Source: Nostoc mirabile CHAB5784
Lineage (GTDB): Bacteria > Cyanobacteriota > Cyanobacteriia > Cyanobacteriales > Nostocaceae
NCBI RefSeq assembly: GCF_020829645.1
Contig: NZ_JAIVFS010000010.1
Location: forward strand, 1-64,000
Length of the DNA: 64,000 nucleotides
Direction: 5' to 3'
Part shown: one piece after another, positions 19,957 through 28,170 of the stretch
Numbering within the stretch: position 1 is the stretch's first letter
Layout of the letters: each line of letters starts with the position of its first letter
Made by a program: the position numbers and the translations under genes
The notes under the pieces: generated by a model
The model's input: the letters and a program-made list of their open reading frames with translations, nothing else
Databases searched by the model: none
What the model was told of the DNA's origin: nothing

Positions 19957-20092
19957 TATTATGTCCGCTTGATTACTTATTAAACCCGAAGAACCCCACC
20001 CCCAACCCCTAAGAGCTTGCGGGGAGGGGAGACAAAGCACAGCTTTGGCGGGGTGGGGTTCTTTTATTATGGGTAATTTGGCGGACATGATA
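19957..20092. mobile_element. MITE-like element, family A copy 2 (136 bp, TCA duplication)
   Basis: Ends TATTATGTCCGC and GCGGACATGATA, flanked by TCA on both sides (19954-19956, 20093-20095). It has the same internal CCCCACCCC hairpin as copies 1 and 3. It ends 8 bases before the stop codon of the convergent lipase gene. Confidence 0.85.
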
Positions 20093-20100
20093 TCACCGCT

Positions 20101-20991
20101 TCACCGTACTAAATGCGTTGTCTCAGATACTAAGTGTTGCTCCAACCAATCTTCCAAATCAGCCAATACCTCGTGGTAATTTAGGTCACACTGAATTTCG
20201 TGATAGGCTCCCGGATACTCGATTCTCAGCTTATCTTTGCAGTTTACCCGTTGGTAAAAGATGTCACTTCCCGCAGGTAAAGCCACTCGGTCTGCACCAC
20301 CGTGGAGAATCAACAACGGTAATTGCCAATCAGCTGCGTGAGCATTAATCCAATCAACTGTTGCAAAGAATTCTGTAGCCAGACGGGCAGTAGCTTGGGT
20401 ATGTCGCAGTGTATCCTGAGCGGATGCGGCTAAAACCTGGTGATCTCGTGAACCAGCACTCAGGTCAATGCCTGTATTCAGGGTAAAACGCGGCCACACC
20501 CGTGAGAGCATTTTTCCTAAAAGCACTCGAATAGGTGAAACCCCAACTTTCCCTAAGCTTGGCGCTAGAGCGATCGCACCTTGCAAAACTGATGCTTGTT
20601 GGGGATAGCGCAGAATATAATCTAAGACAATCACCCCGCCTAAACTATGACCCAAAAGAAAAATTGGGCATCCAGGATTCTGAGTTTGAATTAACTGTAA
20701 AAAGGCTCCCAAGTCTTCGCAAAACTCACTCCAAGCGTTGATATAGCCTCGCTGACCTGATGAGCGTCCATGACCACGCAAATCTAAGGCGTAGACAGCA
20801 TATTGTTTGGAGATCAAATGCTGAACTATATTATTGTAGCGATCGCTGTGCCCTCCAAGTCCATGCACAATGGCTAATATTGCCCGTAATTTACCCTCAA
20901 GATGCCAGCTTTGGTAATACAGGTCAAGCCCTCCAACACCCCGAAATCTGCCTTCTCTACGAGACACGACGCGATCGCTATGGTCAATCAT
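20101..20991 (-). CDS. Alpha/beta hydrolase, monoacylglycerol lipase/lysophospholipase type
   Basis: 296 residues. The nucleophile elbow is GHSLGG (IFLLGHSLGGVIVLDYIL) and the oxyanion strand is ILAIVHGLGGHSDRY. A catalytic acid/His pair is plausible at HGGADRVALP and GAYHEI. The YQSWHLEGKLRAILAIVHG beginning matches serine lipases that cleave monoacylglycerols or lysolipids. The start at 20991 gives MIDHSDRVVSRREGRF. Single gene; no signal peptide, so cytoplasmic or peripheral. Confidence 0.88.
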   Translation of the reverse strand: MIDHSDRVVSRREGRFRGVGGLDLYYQSWHLEGKLRAILAIVHGLGGHSDRYNNIVQHLISKQYAVYALDLRGHGRSSGQRGYINAWSEFCEDLGAFLQLIQTQNPGCPIFLLGHSLGGVIVLDYILRYPQQASVLQGAIALAPSLGKVGVSPIRVLLGKMLSRVWPRFTLNTGIDLSAGSRDHQVLAASAQDTLRHTQATARLATEFFATVDWINAHAADWQLPLLILHGGADRVALPAGSDIFYQRVNCKDKLRIEYPGAYHEIQCDLNYHEVLADLEDWLEQHLVSETTHLVR

Positions 20992-21103
20992 AGGGTTAAT
21001 TTTTTATGTATTTTTTCAGTAAGTTACTAACATGTCAACACTCATTGTAATAAAAATAGCTTCTAGCTAGGGAATAATTACAGTGAATTTAGTTAGGGAA
21101 CTC

Positions 21104-21356
21104 CCAATACGGTTCGGATAAGGTTTTTTGATGACACGCCGCTAATCGCAAAGACGCGATAAATCGCCGTCTTTACAATTAGGACTTACGCAAAAAAACT
21201 CTCAAACTCTTATTCCTCCGTGTCCTCTGTGGTAGCCTGCGGCAAGCCGCTTTGCGTCTACGATTTTCCATTCCTTGTGCGTAAATCCTGACAATAATCA
21301 GTCTTTTGTAGAGACGGCGATTTATCGCGTCTCTTGCCTTAACCGAACCGTATTGG
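21104..21356. mobile_element. MITE-like element, family D copy 1, carrying an inserted family C element
   Basis: CCAATACGGTTCGG at the left and CCGAACCGTATTGG at the right are perfect 14-base inverted ends. Inner arms around AAGACGCGATAAATCGCCGTCTTT and its counterpart extend the pairing. The centre is interrupted by the 107-bp family C element. A relative lies at 47593-47705. Confidence 0.75.
21182..21288. mobile_element. MITE-like element, family C copy 4, nested in a family D element
   Basis: Starts GGACTTACGCAA and ends GTGCGTAAATCC, flanked by TA on the left and TG on the right. The interior shares CTCAAACTCT and CTCCGTGT segments with copy 1. Confidence 0.75.
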
Positions 21357-21512
21357 TTTATAACCGTGGGTTGGTTAATAATATGATCTCAATAGTTATG
21401 ATTTATTCATAAATTAAAGGAGATTTTATGCCATAAAATGTCAACCTGTAAACCCAGATAAAATCTGACGAATCTTAACCCTCATTTGTCACTTTCGGAA
21501 AACAATAATCTA

Positions 21513-21701
21513 GGACTTAGGCACTGTACAAATGCATCGTGATGTGCATTACCTATCTTGAGGAAGTTTTCAGGCTTTTTTTAATTATCCTGCGATCGTA
21601 AATAGACGATGCTGTAGGGGCTAAGCAATGCTTAGCCCTTACGAAAGATATGGTTTTTAATCTTAATCGATATTTGGTATTTCTTGTCAATGCGTAAGTC
21701 C
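21513..21701. mobile_element. MITE-like element, family C copy 5 (189 bp)
   Basis: Ends GGACTTAGGCA and TGCGTAAGTCC, with one mismatch, flanked by TA on both sides. The interior is unrelated to copy 1 and contains GGGGCTAAGCAATGCTTAGCCC, a hairpin. Confidence 0.65.
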
Positions 21702-21901
21702 TATAATCAAAGCCAGACTCTGGAACTTTGATTTAACAAAAGTTTAAGGTTTTATTTTCTAATATTAATTAAAAATTCTAGCTAAAAAGTGAAAAGGAAA
21801 GCTCCAAAAGGCTTTTAGCCATTGGCTTTTCCCACTCTGACAAACGAGGGTTAATTACGAATCTCAATTACGATTTACGAATTAAAAATTACTACTTACT
21901 A

Positions 21902-23605
21902 TTATTTTCCCAGCCATAGTTGCCGTAACGACTGAAAAATTTTTACAAATCTCTCTTCTAGCCAGAGCATAACATAATCAACCCATTCTAGAAGTTGCTC
22001 TAAGGGGTGCTTCTCGTAACCTATTGAAGTTGCTTTAGTTTCTATCCAGTCTGGCTGCGCCTCAACTTGACTGCTTTGGTGAAATTGCTGGTGCAAAATT
22101 TCCTCTTTACGACTATCGCTTTTAGTTTGGGAAATGCTGGTTCGGGATTGTTTTGCAGAGGCAATTCCAGATGTTTTTTGACTTCTTCGCACCAAACCAG
22201 ATCCAACTTTAGGTTGTTTTAGAGTCAAATGATTTTGTGGAAAATGTCCTACTGATAAACTTGAGGCTAAAGCAGGATTTGTCTTCCCAGAAAGTGTAAC
22301 TGGCTTTTGGGCAATGGTTTCGGTGTCGCCAAATAAATCATTCCATGTTAGCCAAGGATCATTTGTTAAATCCTGGTTCTCCAACTGACGGCTTTTAGAC
22401 AAGAACTTTCTAAGGCGTGATGATAATAGTTTGTCTGGCAATAGCTCATTACTCATTGTTGACTCAAGTGTTTTTCTATTACCAACACCAAAAAAGTAAT
22501 TAAGCGCCGCCTCAATCAAAGCCTGAAGATTCAGTGTATAAGTTTCCAAACCGTCAGCATTGGCTGTAATTTTTCCCCTAGCAGCTAATTGCTCTTTGCC
22601 ATAAAGAAATATATTTAACTGAGTTTGGGCAACTTGGACAATTTCTTGGCTACGTTCTTGCACAGGTACTAAAGCATTTGATTCCAATTTAGCAACGGCT
22701 ATATCTAGAAATGCTAATAATTTATCTGTATTAAGTAAATCTTTTAGTATCCCCTCAGCCAAAATTTCAGTTTTAGCCGTAGTTCCATGAGTGAGTTTTG
22801 CTAATAAACGGTCAATTTGTGGTAATAGCTCCGTTTCTTTTTTAGCTATAATCAACTGCCTTTCCTTCTCTACGAGAGGCTGCGCCAATGGAACGCTACG
22901 CGTAGCTTGCTTCCCCGTAGGGGTACGCGCAGCGTCTCGTAGAGAAGACTTCCAATAATTAGCAACTTCGTTAATAATTCGGTCTTCTAATTTTGCCTGT
23001 TGCTGGGGTGTCAAAACGTTTAAAATTTCATTGTCGGCACTAACAAGTACTAAACTACGATCTATCAAATTTGTGGCAATTCCCCGCACTACTGGAAGAT
23101 GCTGATTGAGAGCATTATCTAACTGTAAAGGGTTGAGACTTCCGGTCTGATTCTCAGCAATATTTGATAATTGAGTAAGATGAGCATTATTTGTAGATTT
23201 ATTATCAGCGAATTTCAGCCGTAAAACTTTCAACAAAGCCAAGGGTTTGAAAGGTTCAACTGTTTTTGTAGGAGTAGCAGCGGCTTCATTAAATGACAGA
23301 TAATTAACTGCCTGTAGTACATGTTGAATGAGACTATCAACATTTGGAATTTCGGGCTGGAAATCGGTATCATTTGGTTGTAACTTTAGTCTAGTTTGTG
23401 GTTCTTTGGTCTGTAGCGTTTTCCCAGATGATTCAGATGACTGAAACAGTAGATACACTGGGTAAAGTAGTACCTCCACACCCCACTTAGTAGCAACTTG
23501 CAAATGCCGGAAGGTGTGTTCCCACTGTTGTGTCACCCGCCGAGATTGCTGGTGGACAAAGTTAAATAGTCTGCTTTGATAACGACCAGAGGAACCAGAA
23601 GACAT
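21902..23605 (-). CDS. Unknown cyanobacterial protein with an in-frame palindromic repeat insertion
   Basis: 567 residues; I do not recognise a catalytic domain. The N-terminus (RYQSRLFNFVHQQSRRVTQQ, then GVEVLLYPVYLLFQ) suggests membrane association. Residues 330-400 are helical, with LEKRIINEV-type amphipathic patterns. The C-terminal end, LLEWVDYVMLWLEERFVKIFQ, is an aromatic amphipathic helix. DNA 22865-22947 is a genomic palindromic repeat read in frame as SSLRDAARTPTGKQATRS. ATG 23605 begins MSSGSSGRYQSR. The gene is divergent from the mannosidase gene, 87 bases away. Confidence 0.75.
   Translation of the reverse strand: MSSGSSGRYQSRLFNFVHQQSRRVTQQWEHTFRHLQVATKWGVEVLLYPVYLLFQSSESSGKTLQTKEPQTRLKLQPNDTDFQPEIPNVDSLIQHVLQAVNYLSFNEAAATPTKTVEPFKPLALLKVLRLKFADNKSTNNAHLTQLSNIAENQTGSLNPLQLDNALNQHLPVVRGIATNLIDRSLVLVSADNEILNVLTPQQQAKLEDRIINEVANYWKSSLRDAARTPTGKQATRSVPLAQPLVEKERQLIIAKKETELLPQIDRLLAKLTHGTTAKTEILAEGILKDLLNTDKLLAFLDIAVAKLESNALVPVQERSQEIVQVAQTQLNIFLYGKEQLAARGKITANADGLETYTLNLQALIEAALNYFFGVGNRKTLESTMSNELLPDKLLSSRLRKFLSKSRQLENQDLTNDPWLTWNDLFGDTETIAQKPVTLSGKTNPALASSLSVGHFPQNHLTLKQPKVGSGLVRRSQKTSGIASAKQSRTSISQTKSDSRKEEILHQQFHQSSQVEAQPDWIETKATSIGYEKHPLEQLLEWVDYVMLWLEERFVKIFQSLRQLWLGK
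22865..22947. repeat. Palindromic interspersed repeat inside a coding region
   Basis: CTTCTCTACGAGA at the left and TCTCGTAGAGAAG at the right form a 13-base inverted pair, with an inner TACGCGTAGCTTGCTTCCCC / GGGGTACGCGCAG portion. Related sequence recurs in spacers near 15040, 16880, 34310, 41660 and 53890. Confidence 0.85.
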
Positions 23606-23692
23606 AGTAGTAATTTTTTAGTTCAAGTCTTGTTCAGTTGTGAGACTCGCGCCAAACAATAAAAACGACCAACACCTCATCTTAGCGAATAT

Positions 23693-26600
23693 ATGACCCC
23701 GATTGTCTCTCAATCCCAGACCAAATTCATCTCACAAGCAATTGAGCAACTGCGCTCTTTTTGTCAAGTTAATCTTCAGTCTACTTGGCTATACCAGGAA
23801 TCTGACCTGATTATTACTGATGTTGTAGCTGCTGATTTGTCTCATTGGCAACCTGTCCAGTTGAATGCTAAAAAACATATCGCTTGGACAGGCGGGAAAA
23901 AAGTGTTATGGCTAGTGCAAAGAGTGGTGGTTCCCCAAGATTTACAGGGCTATTCCTTAGCTGGGTTATCTTTGCGGCTGGCGCTGGTTTGGTGGGCGGA
24001 TTCTGCTGAGATTTATGTAAATGGGGAGTTAGTGCTGGAGGGTGATTTATTTGATTGTTCGCCGAGAGTGCTTCTGGGTCAAGGGGTGACGCCAGGGGAA
24101 GAGTTTTTTGTGGCTTTGCGGTTAGTGAGTCCGGGACATTGTGATGGTGCTTTAGTGCGATCGCTCCTAGTTTATGAGTCTACTGTTGATAATAATCCCG
24201 ATCCGGGTTTTGTGGCTGATGAGTTAGCTGTGGTGCAACTTTATTTAGAAAAGTTTGCGCCGGAGAGGTTGGATGTTTTGGCGGCGATGGTGGGGGAGGT
24301 TACGAACCGCAGAGGCGCAGAGGACACGGAGGAAGAGAAGGGATTAGTGAAGTCGTTTTTGTCTCTACGGCAAAATTTAATTCAATCCGATATCTTAGCC
24401 CCCCTTTTCAAGGGGGGTTGGGGGGATCAAAAATCTAAAATTTTCTTGTTGGGTCATGCTCATTTAGATTTAGCATGGCTATGGCCTGTGAGTGAAACTT
24501 GGAATGCGGCGCAAAACACTTTTGAGTCGGTTTTGAAGTTGCAAGAAGATTTTCCTGAGTTAATTTTCTGTCATTCGACTCCCGCACTTTATGCTTGGAT
24601 TGAAGAACATCGCCCGGATTTGTTTGGCGTGATTCAAGCACAAGTAGCGGCTGGACGTTGGGAAGTTGTCGGCGGAATGTGGGTGGAACCAGAACTCAAC
24701 CTGATTGCTGGTGAATCAATAGTCCGTCAGCTATTGTATGGTCAACGATACATCCAGGAAAAATTTGGTAAGCTTTCAACTGTGGTGTGGGTTCCAGATT
24801 CTTTTGGTTTTTGTGCAACTTTACCGCAGTTTTTCGCTAATGCCGGAATTGAATATTTTGTCACCCAGAAGTTACGGTGGAATGATACTACTAAATTTGA
24901 TTATGGGGCTTTTTGGTGGCGATCGCCTGATGGTAGCCAAGTCTTTAGTTTGATGTCTGCACTCATCGGTGAAAGCATTGACCCAGTTAAAATGGCATCT
25001 TACGCTCTTGAATGGCAAACTCAAACTGGTTTAGCAGAATCCCTCTGGCTTCCCGGTGTCGGCGACCACGGCGGCGGCCCCACCCGTGATATGTTAGAGA
25101 CCGCCCAACGCTGGCAAAAGTCGCCTTTCTTCCCAGATTTAGAATTTACAACGGCTGAAAAATATTTACAACAAATCGTAGAGACGCGATTCATCGCGTC
25201 TGCCAGTAATTATAATTCCCCCCCTGCCTTCCCCACATGGAATGACGAACTATACCTCGAATTCCATCGCGGTTGCTACACTACACACGCAGAGCAAAAA
25301 CGCTGGAATCGTCGTTGTGAAAACTTATTGTATGAAGCTGAACTATTTGCTACTTTGGCAACCGTAAGCTGTAGTGTGACATATCCTAAAGTAGAAATCG
25401 AAGCAGCTTGGAAGCAGGTGTTATTTCAACAGTTTCACGATATTTTACCTGGTTCTTCAATTACCCAAGTTTACACGGATGCGTTGCCCGAATGGCAGCA
25501 AGTGGAACAAATGGGAACGAAGATATTACAGGAATCACTTTTAGCGATCGCATCTCACATTACTCTATCAGAACCACCAAAACCCGATAGTTTGCCTATT
25601 TTCGTTTTTAATTCTCTCAATTGGCAACGCTCTGAGGTAGTCTCTGTAGCTTTACCCACGCCAGAGGAATGGCAGATTTACGATGCTTCCGGAAAGCAGG
25701 TTGTCTCCCAATTATCTGAACCATCAACACTACTATTTCTCGCCACCGAAATTCCACCCATAGGCTACCGCATATTTTGGCTTTCCCCCTCATCTCCCTC
25801 ATCCCCCCCATCGCCCTCATCTCCCCCACTCCTCCCAGACTGGATTTTAGAAAATGAATTCCTACGAGTTGTCATAGATCCTGATACTGGAGATTTGTCA
25901 AGTGTTTTTGATAAAACTTATCAACGAGAAGTTTTGAATGGGGCGGGGAATCAACTACAAGCTTTTAAAGACAGTGGTCAATATTGGGATGCTTGGAATA
26001 TAGACCCCAATTACGCTCAACATCCCTTACCCTCAACAAATCTTCTATCTATTCAGTGGGTAGAACAAGGCGCAGTGCAAAGTCGTGTACGCGTGGTGCG
26101 TCAGTTAGGTGAATCGGAATTTTGCCAAGACTATATTCTGCAAGCTACTTCACCTCTGCTGAAAATAGCTACTACTGTCAACTGGCAAGAAAATCATGTA
26201 TTAGTAAAAGCTGCTTTTCCTTTGAATGTTGAAGCAGACTTTGCTACATACGAAATTCCCTGTGGCGCAATTCGTCGTCCAACTAAACCGCAAACCCCCG
26301 CAGAACAGGCAAAATGGGAAGTTCCCGCTTTGCGTTGGGCTGATTTAACAGCAGAAGACACAATCCAAAATCCAAAATCTAAAATCCAAAATCGTTATGG
26401 TGTTAGTTTGCTGAATGATTGTAAATACGGTTACGACAGCAAACCAAATCAACTCCGCTTAACACTCCTACGCAGTCCTAATTGGCCAGACTCAGAGGCT
26501 GATAGAGGTTTTCACGAGTTCACATATACCTTGTATCCTCATGCTGGTAGCTGGGAATCAGCCCATACAGTACGACGTGGCTATGAATTGAATATACCCT

Positions 26601-26956
26601 TACAAGTGATATTGAATCCCGTTAATCAAAACTTAGATAAAAGTTCTTCCCTCTCAACTAGTAAAGAGGAATTGGGGGTGAGGTTGCTAGATTTATCATC
26701 TGAAAATTTAATCTTGATGGCCTTCAAGCCATCTGAGGATGACCCACAGCAGTTAATTCTGCGGTGTTATGAATGTCACGGAGAAACAGCCGAGTTATCT
26801 TGGCAAAGTGATTTAGGGTTAAATCTAGGGGATAGAGTAGATTTATTAGAGCGTTCCTCTACTGAATTCTCATCTGGGCAACAAATCTTGACGATAGAGC
26901 CTTGGAAAATCGCCAGTTTCAAGGTGATACCAGCGATTAATCCCAGGCTAGAATAA
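23693..26956 (+). CDS. Alpha-mannosidase, glycoside hydrolase family 38
   Basis: 1087 residues, the size of GH38 class II enzymes. The active-site zinc motif HAHLDLAWLWP is near residue 265, GMWVEPELNL follows, and the nucleophile region is VWVPDSFGFCATLPQ. The second metal-binding region GVGDHGGGPTRDM and a C-terminal beta-sandwich half are also present. It removes alpha-mannosyl residues; the natural substrate is unknown. At least five stretches look like captured intergenic repeats read in frame: 24302-24340, 24396-24440, 25178-25202, 25785-25832 (Ser/Pro-rich) and 26358-26394. Despite these the frame is intact. No neighbouring sugar genes. Confidence 0.93.
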   Translation: MTPIVSQSQTKFISQAIEQLRSFCQVNLQSTWLYQESDLIITDVVAADLSHWQPVQLNAKKHIAWTGGKKVLWLVQRVVVPQDLQGYSLAGLSLRLALVWWADSAEIYVNGELVLEGDLFDCSPRVLLGQGVTPGEEFFVALRLVSPGHCDGALVRSLLVYESTVDNNPDPGFVADELAVVQLYLEKFAPERLDVLAAMVGEVTNRRGAEDTEEEKGLVKSFLSLRQNLIQSDILAPLFKGGWGDQKSKIFLLGHAHLDLAWLWPVSETWNAAQNTFESVLKLQEDFPELIFCHSTPALYAWIEEHRPDLFGVIQAQVAAGRWEVVGGMWVEPELNLIAGESIVRQLLYGQRYIQEKFGKLSTVVWVPDSFGFCATLPQFFANAGIEYFVTQKLRWNDTTKFDYGAFWWRSPDGSQVFSLMSALIGESIDPVKMASYALEWQTQTGLAESLWLPGVGDHGGGPTRDMLETAQRWQKSPFFPDLEFTTAEKYLQQIVETRFIASASNYNSPPAFPTWNDELYLEFHRGCYTTHAEQKRWNRRCENLLYEAELFATLATVSCSVTYPKVEIEAAWKQVLFQQFHDILPGSSITQVYTDALPEWQQVEQMGTKILQESLLAIASHITLSEPPKPDSLPIFVFNSLNWQRSEVVSVALPTPEEWQIYDASGKQVVSQLSEPSTLLFLATEIPPIGYRIFWLSPSSPSSPPSPSSPPLLPDWILENEFLRVVIDPDTGDLSSVFDKTYQREVLNGAGNQLQAFKDSGQYWDAWNIDPNYAQHPLPSTNLLSIQWVEQGAVQSRVRVVRQLGESEFCQDYILQATSPLLKIATTVNWQENHVLVKAAFPLNVEADFATYEIPCGAIRRPTKPQTPAEQAKWEVPALRWADLTAEDTIQNPKSKIQNRYGVSLLNDCKYGYDSKPNQLRLTLLRSPNWPDSEADRGFHEFTYTLYPHAGSWESAHTVRRGYELNIPLQVILNPVNQNLDKSSSLSTSKEELGVRLLDLSSENLILMAFKPSEDDPQQLILRCYECHGETAELSWQSDLGLNLGDRVDLLERSSTEFSSGQQILTIEPWKIASFKVIPAINPRLE

Positions 26957-27009
26957 TCAACTAGTGCTATGTCAGTGGTCAGTTGTGGTTTTCCACAGAC
27001 CATTGACAA

Positions 27010-27050
27010 ATGACTAATGACTAATGACTAATGACTAATGACTAATGACT
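27010..27050. repeat. Heptameric TGACTAA tandem repeat
   Basis: About six consecutive copies of TGACTAA lie between the mannosidase stop and the psbN stop. Same class as the arrays at 11345 and 38268. Confidence 0.9.
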
Positions 27051-27053
27051 CTT

Positions 27054-27185
27054 TTAATCTTCGTGATCATCAAACGGATCGTTCAATTGCTTGCTAGGAG
27101 GGCCAAAGGAGGTATAAATCGAAATTCCGGTGATGGCAATCACCACGGCAGCTACAGAAATGCTAAGAACTATTGCGGGTTCCAT
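27054..27185 (-). CDS. psbN: Photosystem II assembly protein PsbN
   Basis: A 43-residue protein: MEPAIVLSISVAAVVIAITG, then SIYTSFGPPSKQLNDPFDD and HED. One transmembrane helix is followed by the conserved FGPPS motif and an acidic tail, an exact match to the PsbN family pattern. PsbN is needed for photosystem II repair and assembly and is not a stable subunit. It is divergent from psbH, the arrangement conserved across cyanobacteria and plastids. The 85-base spacer must hold both promoters. Confidence 0.96.
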   Translation of the reverse strand: MEPAIVLSISVAAVVIAITGISIYTSFGPPSKQLNDPFDDHED

Positions 27186-27270
27186 AATTGAGGAATAGAT
27201 GATGAGTGCTATTCTTATAGAATATTACAGAAGATTAAAAAAAGCTTTGGCAAGTAATATTAGGTGAACT

Positions 27271-27474
27271 ATGGCACAAAGGACTAGGTTGGGAGATATC
27301 CTGAAACCACTGAACTCTGAGTATGGGAAAGTGGCTCCAGGTTGGGGTACTACCCCTGTGATGGCTGTTTTTATTTTGCTATTTTTCGTGTTTCTGCTAA
27401 TTATTCTGCAACTTTACAATAGAACACTGTTGGTTGAGGATGTAGTAGTCGATTGGCGCAGTTTAGGGCGCTAA
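27271..27474 (+). CDS. psbH: Photosystem II reaction centre protein PsbH
   Basis: 67 residues: [20 protein letters not shown], then [20 protein letters not shown], ending VDWRSLGR. One thylakoid membrane helix. The cyanobacterial form lacks the long phosphorylated N-terminus of plants. PsbH stabilises plastoquinone exchange and bicarbonate binding in photosystem II. AGGTGAACT precedes the ATG. A strong terminator follows. Confidence 0.97.
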   Translation: MAQRTRLGDILKPLNSEYGKVAPGWGTTPVMAVFILLFFVFLLIILQLYNRTLLVEDVVVDWRSLGR

Positions 27475-27515
27475 AGGATACACAGCTATCAAGTTTGGAT
27501 AACAAGTTAAGTTAC

Positions 27516-27538
27516 ACCCGGTTCTTCCGGGTTTTTTT
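27516..27538 (+). terminator. Intrinsic terminator of psbH
   Basis: CCCGG TTCTT CCGGG followed by seven Ts, about 40 bases after the psbH stop: a classical rho-independent structure. Confidence 0.9.
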
Positions 27539-27838
27539 GTGAGTTTTAATTCAGAATTCCGAATTCAGGAGTCAGAATTTAGATGTAAGTGTACTTAGAT
27601 TTATTTTTCTCTGCCCAAGGTGACATAAGAGGGTTAGAAGCGATCGCAAAACAACGCGTTACAATCTCTCCTTGTCCCCTTGCCCTCTTCTGGTCAGGAC
27701 ACAGCAAGTATTTGGTTAAAAAGTTTAGATTTGCTTAAGCTTAACTACTATCGCAAATTTACTTATAGTGCTAATATCCATTTCAACACTCTTTTGTACA
27801 TTTGTAGCTTTGTGTAGATAGTACTGAGACTAGCTGCT

Positions 27839-27982
27839 ATGCAGATTAGTATTGCGGGCGATCGCAAGAAGCAGTTTCATGCAGCTGGCGCTTTGCGTGG
27901 TTTGAAAACGAGTCAAGTTGTAGTGGAAGTAATCAAACAATGGTTGCTTAGTGAAGCGCAATCATCTAAGAATCTAATGTAA
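27839..27982 (+). CDS. Small ribbon-helix-helix-like protein, possible antitoxin remnant
   Basis: 47 residues: MQISIAGDRKKQFHAAGALR, then GLKTSQVVVEVIKQWLL and a short tail. The pattern of a short beta strand, a helix with a conserved turn and a second helix ending in QWL is typical of CopG/ParG-type DNA-binding proteins in plasmid partition and toxin-antitoxin loci. No toxin partner follows: its end overlaps a truncated hydrolase-like frame. It may be intact, but its partner is missing. Confidence 0.5.
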   Translation: MQISIAGDRKKQFHAAGALRGLKTSQVVVEVIKQWLLSEAQSSKNLM

Positions 27983-28161
27983 AACAGTGGTTTAATATCG
28001 CAGACAAAGGCGATATTGTGGCGCTTGAAAAGGAACTTGCTCCTTACTTCGGTTCTGTAATTGATCAGTTGGTGTATAACGGCTGGGAATCTCATGATGT
28101 GCGGAGATATTTAACAGCAAAAGAGACTGGTCTTGCCGTTGCCACAGGTCTTTTTGAATAA
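27970..28161 (+). pseudogene. C-terminal remnant of a hydrolase-like effector
   Basis: A start-less frame of 63 codons ends at TAA 28159-28161 and reads WFNIADKGDIVALEKELAPY, then VYNGWESHDVRRYLTAKETG. This tail resembles the C-terminal end of cyanobacterial proteins with an alpha/beta-hydrolase-like domain found beside caspase/MoxR conflict genes; that is recollection and should be tested. The rest of the gene is missing. It lies 9 bases before the caspase gene. Confidence 0.45.
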
Positions 28162-28170
28162 CTAATTCTT

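Larger units (their letters stand above)
20992..21901. other. 910-bp non-coding gap with nested elements
   Basis: No gene is supported. It holds the family D element (21104-21356) with a family C element inside it (21182-21288) and another family C element at 21513-21701. The rest is A/T-rich spacer, including the downstream side of the unknown protein at 21902. Confidence 0.6.
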
